NCBI GenBank assembly: GCA_017501805.1
Contig: JAFVWG010000083.1
Location: 1-6,397 of the forward strand
DNA: 6,397 bases
Source: Oscillospiraceae bacterium
Lineage (GTDB): Bacteria; Bacillota; Clostridia; Oscillospirales; Oscillospiraceae
Direction: 5' to 3'
Shown piece after piece: positions 5,647-6,397 of the stretch (the first letter of the stretch is position 1; each line of letters begins with the position of its first letter). The notes beneath the pieces are model-generated. The model worked only from the letters and a program-made list of their open reading frames with translations, was not told where the DNA came from and made no database searches. Position numbers and translations under genes: made by a program.

Positions 5647-6397
5647 GCCGGAGCTCCTCTGCCCCGCGGGAGATCGGGAGCGGCTGACGATGGCTGTGCT
5701 CTACGGCGCGGATGCGGTGTATCTCGGCGGTACGAGCTTCGGAATGCGTTCCTTTGCGGGAAACTTCGACACGGAGACGATCCCCGAGGCGGTGCGTTTC
5801 GCGCACGAGCACGGCGTGAAGGTGCACGTGACGGTCAACACGATGCCCCGCGGAAACGAGGTCGGCGCTTTGCCCGAATATCTGGAACGGCTCGACGATG
5901 CGGGCGTGGATGCGCTGATCCTTGCCGATCTCGGCGTGTTTACGATGGCGGGGAAGTATGCGCCGCACTGCAAACGGCACATTTCCACACAGCAGAGCAT
6001 TGCAAACGCCGTCTGCGCGAAGGCGTGGTACGAGCTTGGCGCGGAGCGCGTCGTGCTGGCGCGGGAGCTTTCGCTCGAAGAGATCATTGCGATCCGTGAA
6101 AACACGCCCCCGGAGCTGGAACTGGAGACCTTCTGCCACGGCGCGATGTGCGTCAGCTATTCCGGCAGATGCCTGCTCAGCAACTATATGACGGGACGCG
6201 ACGCCAACCGCGGCGCGTGTGCACAGCCCTGCCGCTATCAGTACGCGCTGATGGAAGAAAAAAGACCCGGAGAATACTTCCCCGTGTTTGAAGACGAGAC
6301 GGGGACGTATATCCTCAACTCGCGGGATATGTGTATGATCGACCATCTGGACGATCTGATCCGCGCGGGCGTGTCCTGCTTCAAGATCGAAGGACGC
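5639..6397 (+). CDS. Peptidase U32 family protein (tRNA/rRNA hydroxylation type), 3'-truncated by window edge
   Basis: The frame is open to the last base and gives the first 253 residues; family members run from about 300 to over 600 residues. The opening MRKPELLCPAGD and the GADAVYLGG block are typical of U32. STQQSIAN is the conserved mid-domain motif. ETFCHGAMCVSYSGRCLLS (163-181) matches the family signature E-x-F-x2-G-[SA]-x-C-x4-G-x-C exactly. It is followed by GACAQPCR (192-199) and the terminal KIEGR. Cys171, Cys178, Cys194 and Cys198 are candidate iron-sulphur ligands. Despite the peptidase name, characterised relatives (RlhA, TrhP, B. subtilis TrhP1/TrhP2, UbiU/V) support prephenate-dependent hydroxylation of RNA or ubiquinone. 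With no sign of ubiquinone synthesis in a Clostridium-like genome, an RNA target is most likely. It follows mltG directly, as yrrN/yrrO lie downstream of yrrL in B. subtilis. The exact subfamily needs the missing C-terminus. Confidence 0.92.
   Translation, partial: MRKPELLCPAGDRERLTMAVLYGADAVYLGGTSFGMRSFAGNFDTETIPEAVRFAHEHGVKVHVTVNTMPRGNEVGALPEYLERLDDAGVDALILADLGVFTMAGKYAPHCKRHISTQQSIANAVCAKAWYELGAERVVLARELSLEEIIAIRENTPPELELETFCHGAMCVSYSGRCLLSNYMTGRDANRGACAQPCRYQYALMEEKRPGEYFPVFEDETGTYILNSRDMCMIDHLDDLIRAGVSCFKIEGR

Noticed and set aside
5591..6346. Minus-strand open frame of about 251 codons opposite the U32 gene
   Set aside because: The plus strand carries the exact U32 signature; this frame is a codon-bias shadow.

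Overview
The window looks like chromosomal DNA of a fairly GC-rich Gram-positive bacterium, most likely class Clostridia (Oscillospiraceae-like gut lineages would fit). The grounds are the protein families, strong AGGAGG-type ribosome binding sites, sigma-A-like promoters, and a conserved cysteine-rich protein that I recall only from Clostridia. I see no mobile element, CRISPR array, tRNA, rRNA or phage gene. This is core or near-core genome rather than an obvious accessory island.

Layout. (1) At 1-1242 (+) lies the 3' part of a neutral/alkaline ceramidase-like hydrolase gene whose start is outside the window. (2) At 1265-1294 a perfect 13-bp hairpin acts as a shared terminator for converging transcripts. 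(3) At 1318-2169 (-) is a 283-residue cysteine-rich protein of unknown function. (4) At 2170-2344 is a 175-bp divergent intergenic region with one sigma-A-like promoter facing each way. (5) From 2345 to the right edge (+) runs a tightly packed operon: WecG/TagA/CpsF-type glycosyltransferase, thymidylate kinase, DJ-1/PfpI protein, MltG endolytic murein transglycosylase, and the N-terminal 253 residues of a U32 'peptidase' (tRNA/rRNA hydroxylation-type). Junctions are +1 nt, +3 nt, a 14-nt overlap and an 8-nt overlap, so the genes are probably co-transcribed and partly coupled in translation.

How the genes fit together. Two operon members act on the cell envelope: the glycosyltransferase adds an amino sugar to an undecaprenyl-linked carrier, and MltG cuts nascent peptidoglycan. 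One makes dTDP for DNA synthesis, one is a DJ-1-fold protein with the reactive cysteine, and the last is probably a radical-free RNA hydroxylase of the U32 family. This looks like a growth-linked housekeeping operon. The mltG-U32 adjacency recalls the B. subtilis yrrL-yrrM-yrrN-yrrO order. I did not find a convincing new multi-gene system. The most interesting unknown is the cysteine-rich protein at 1318-2169.
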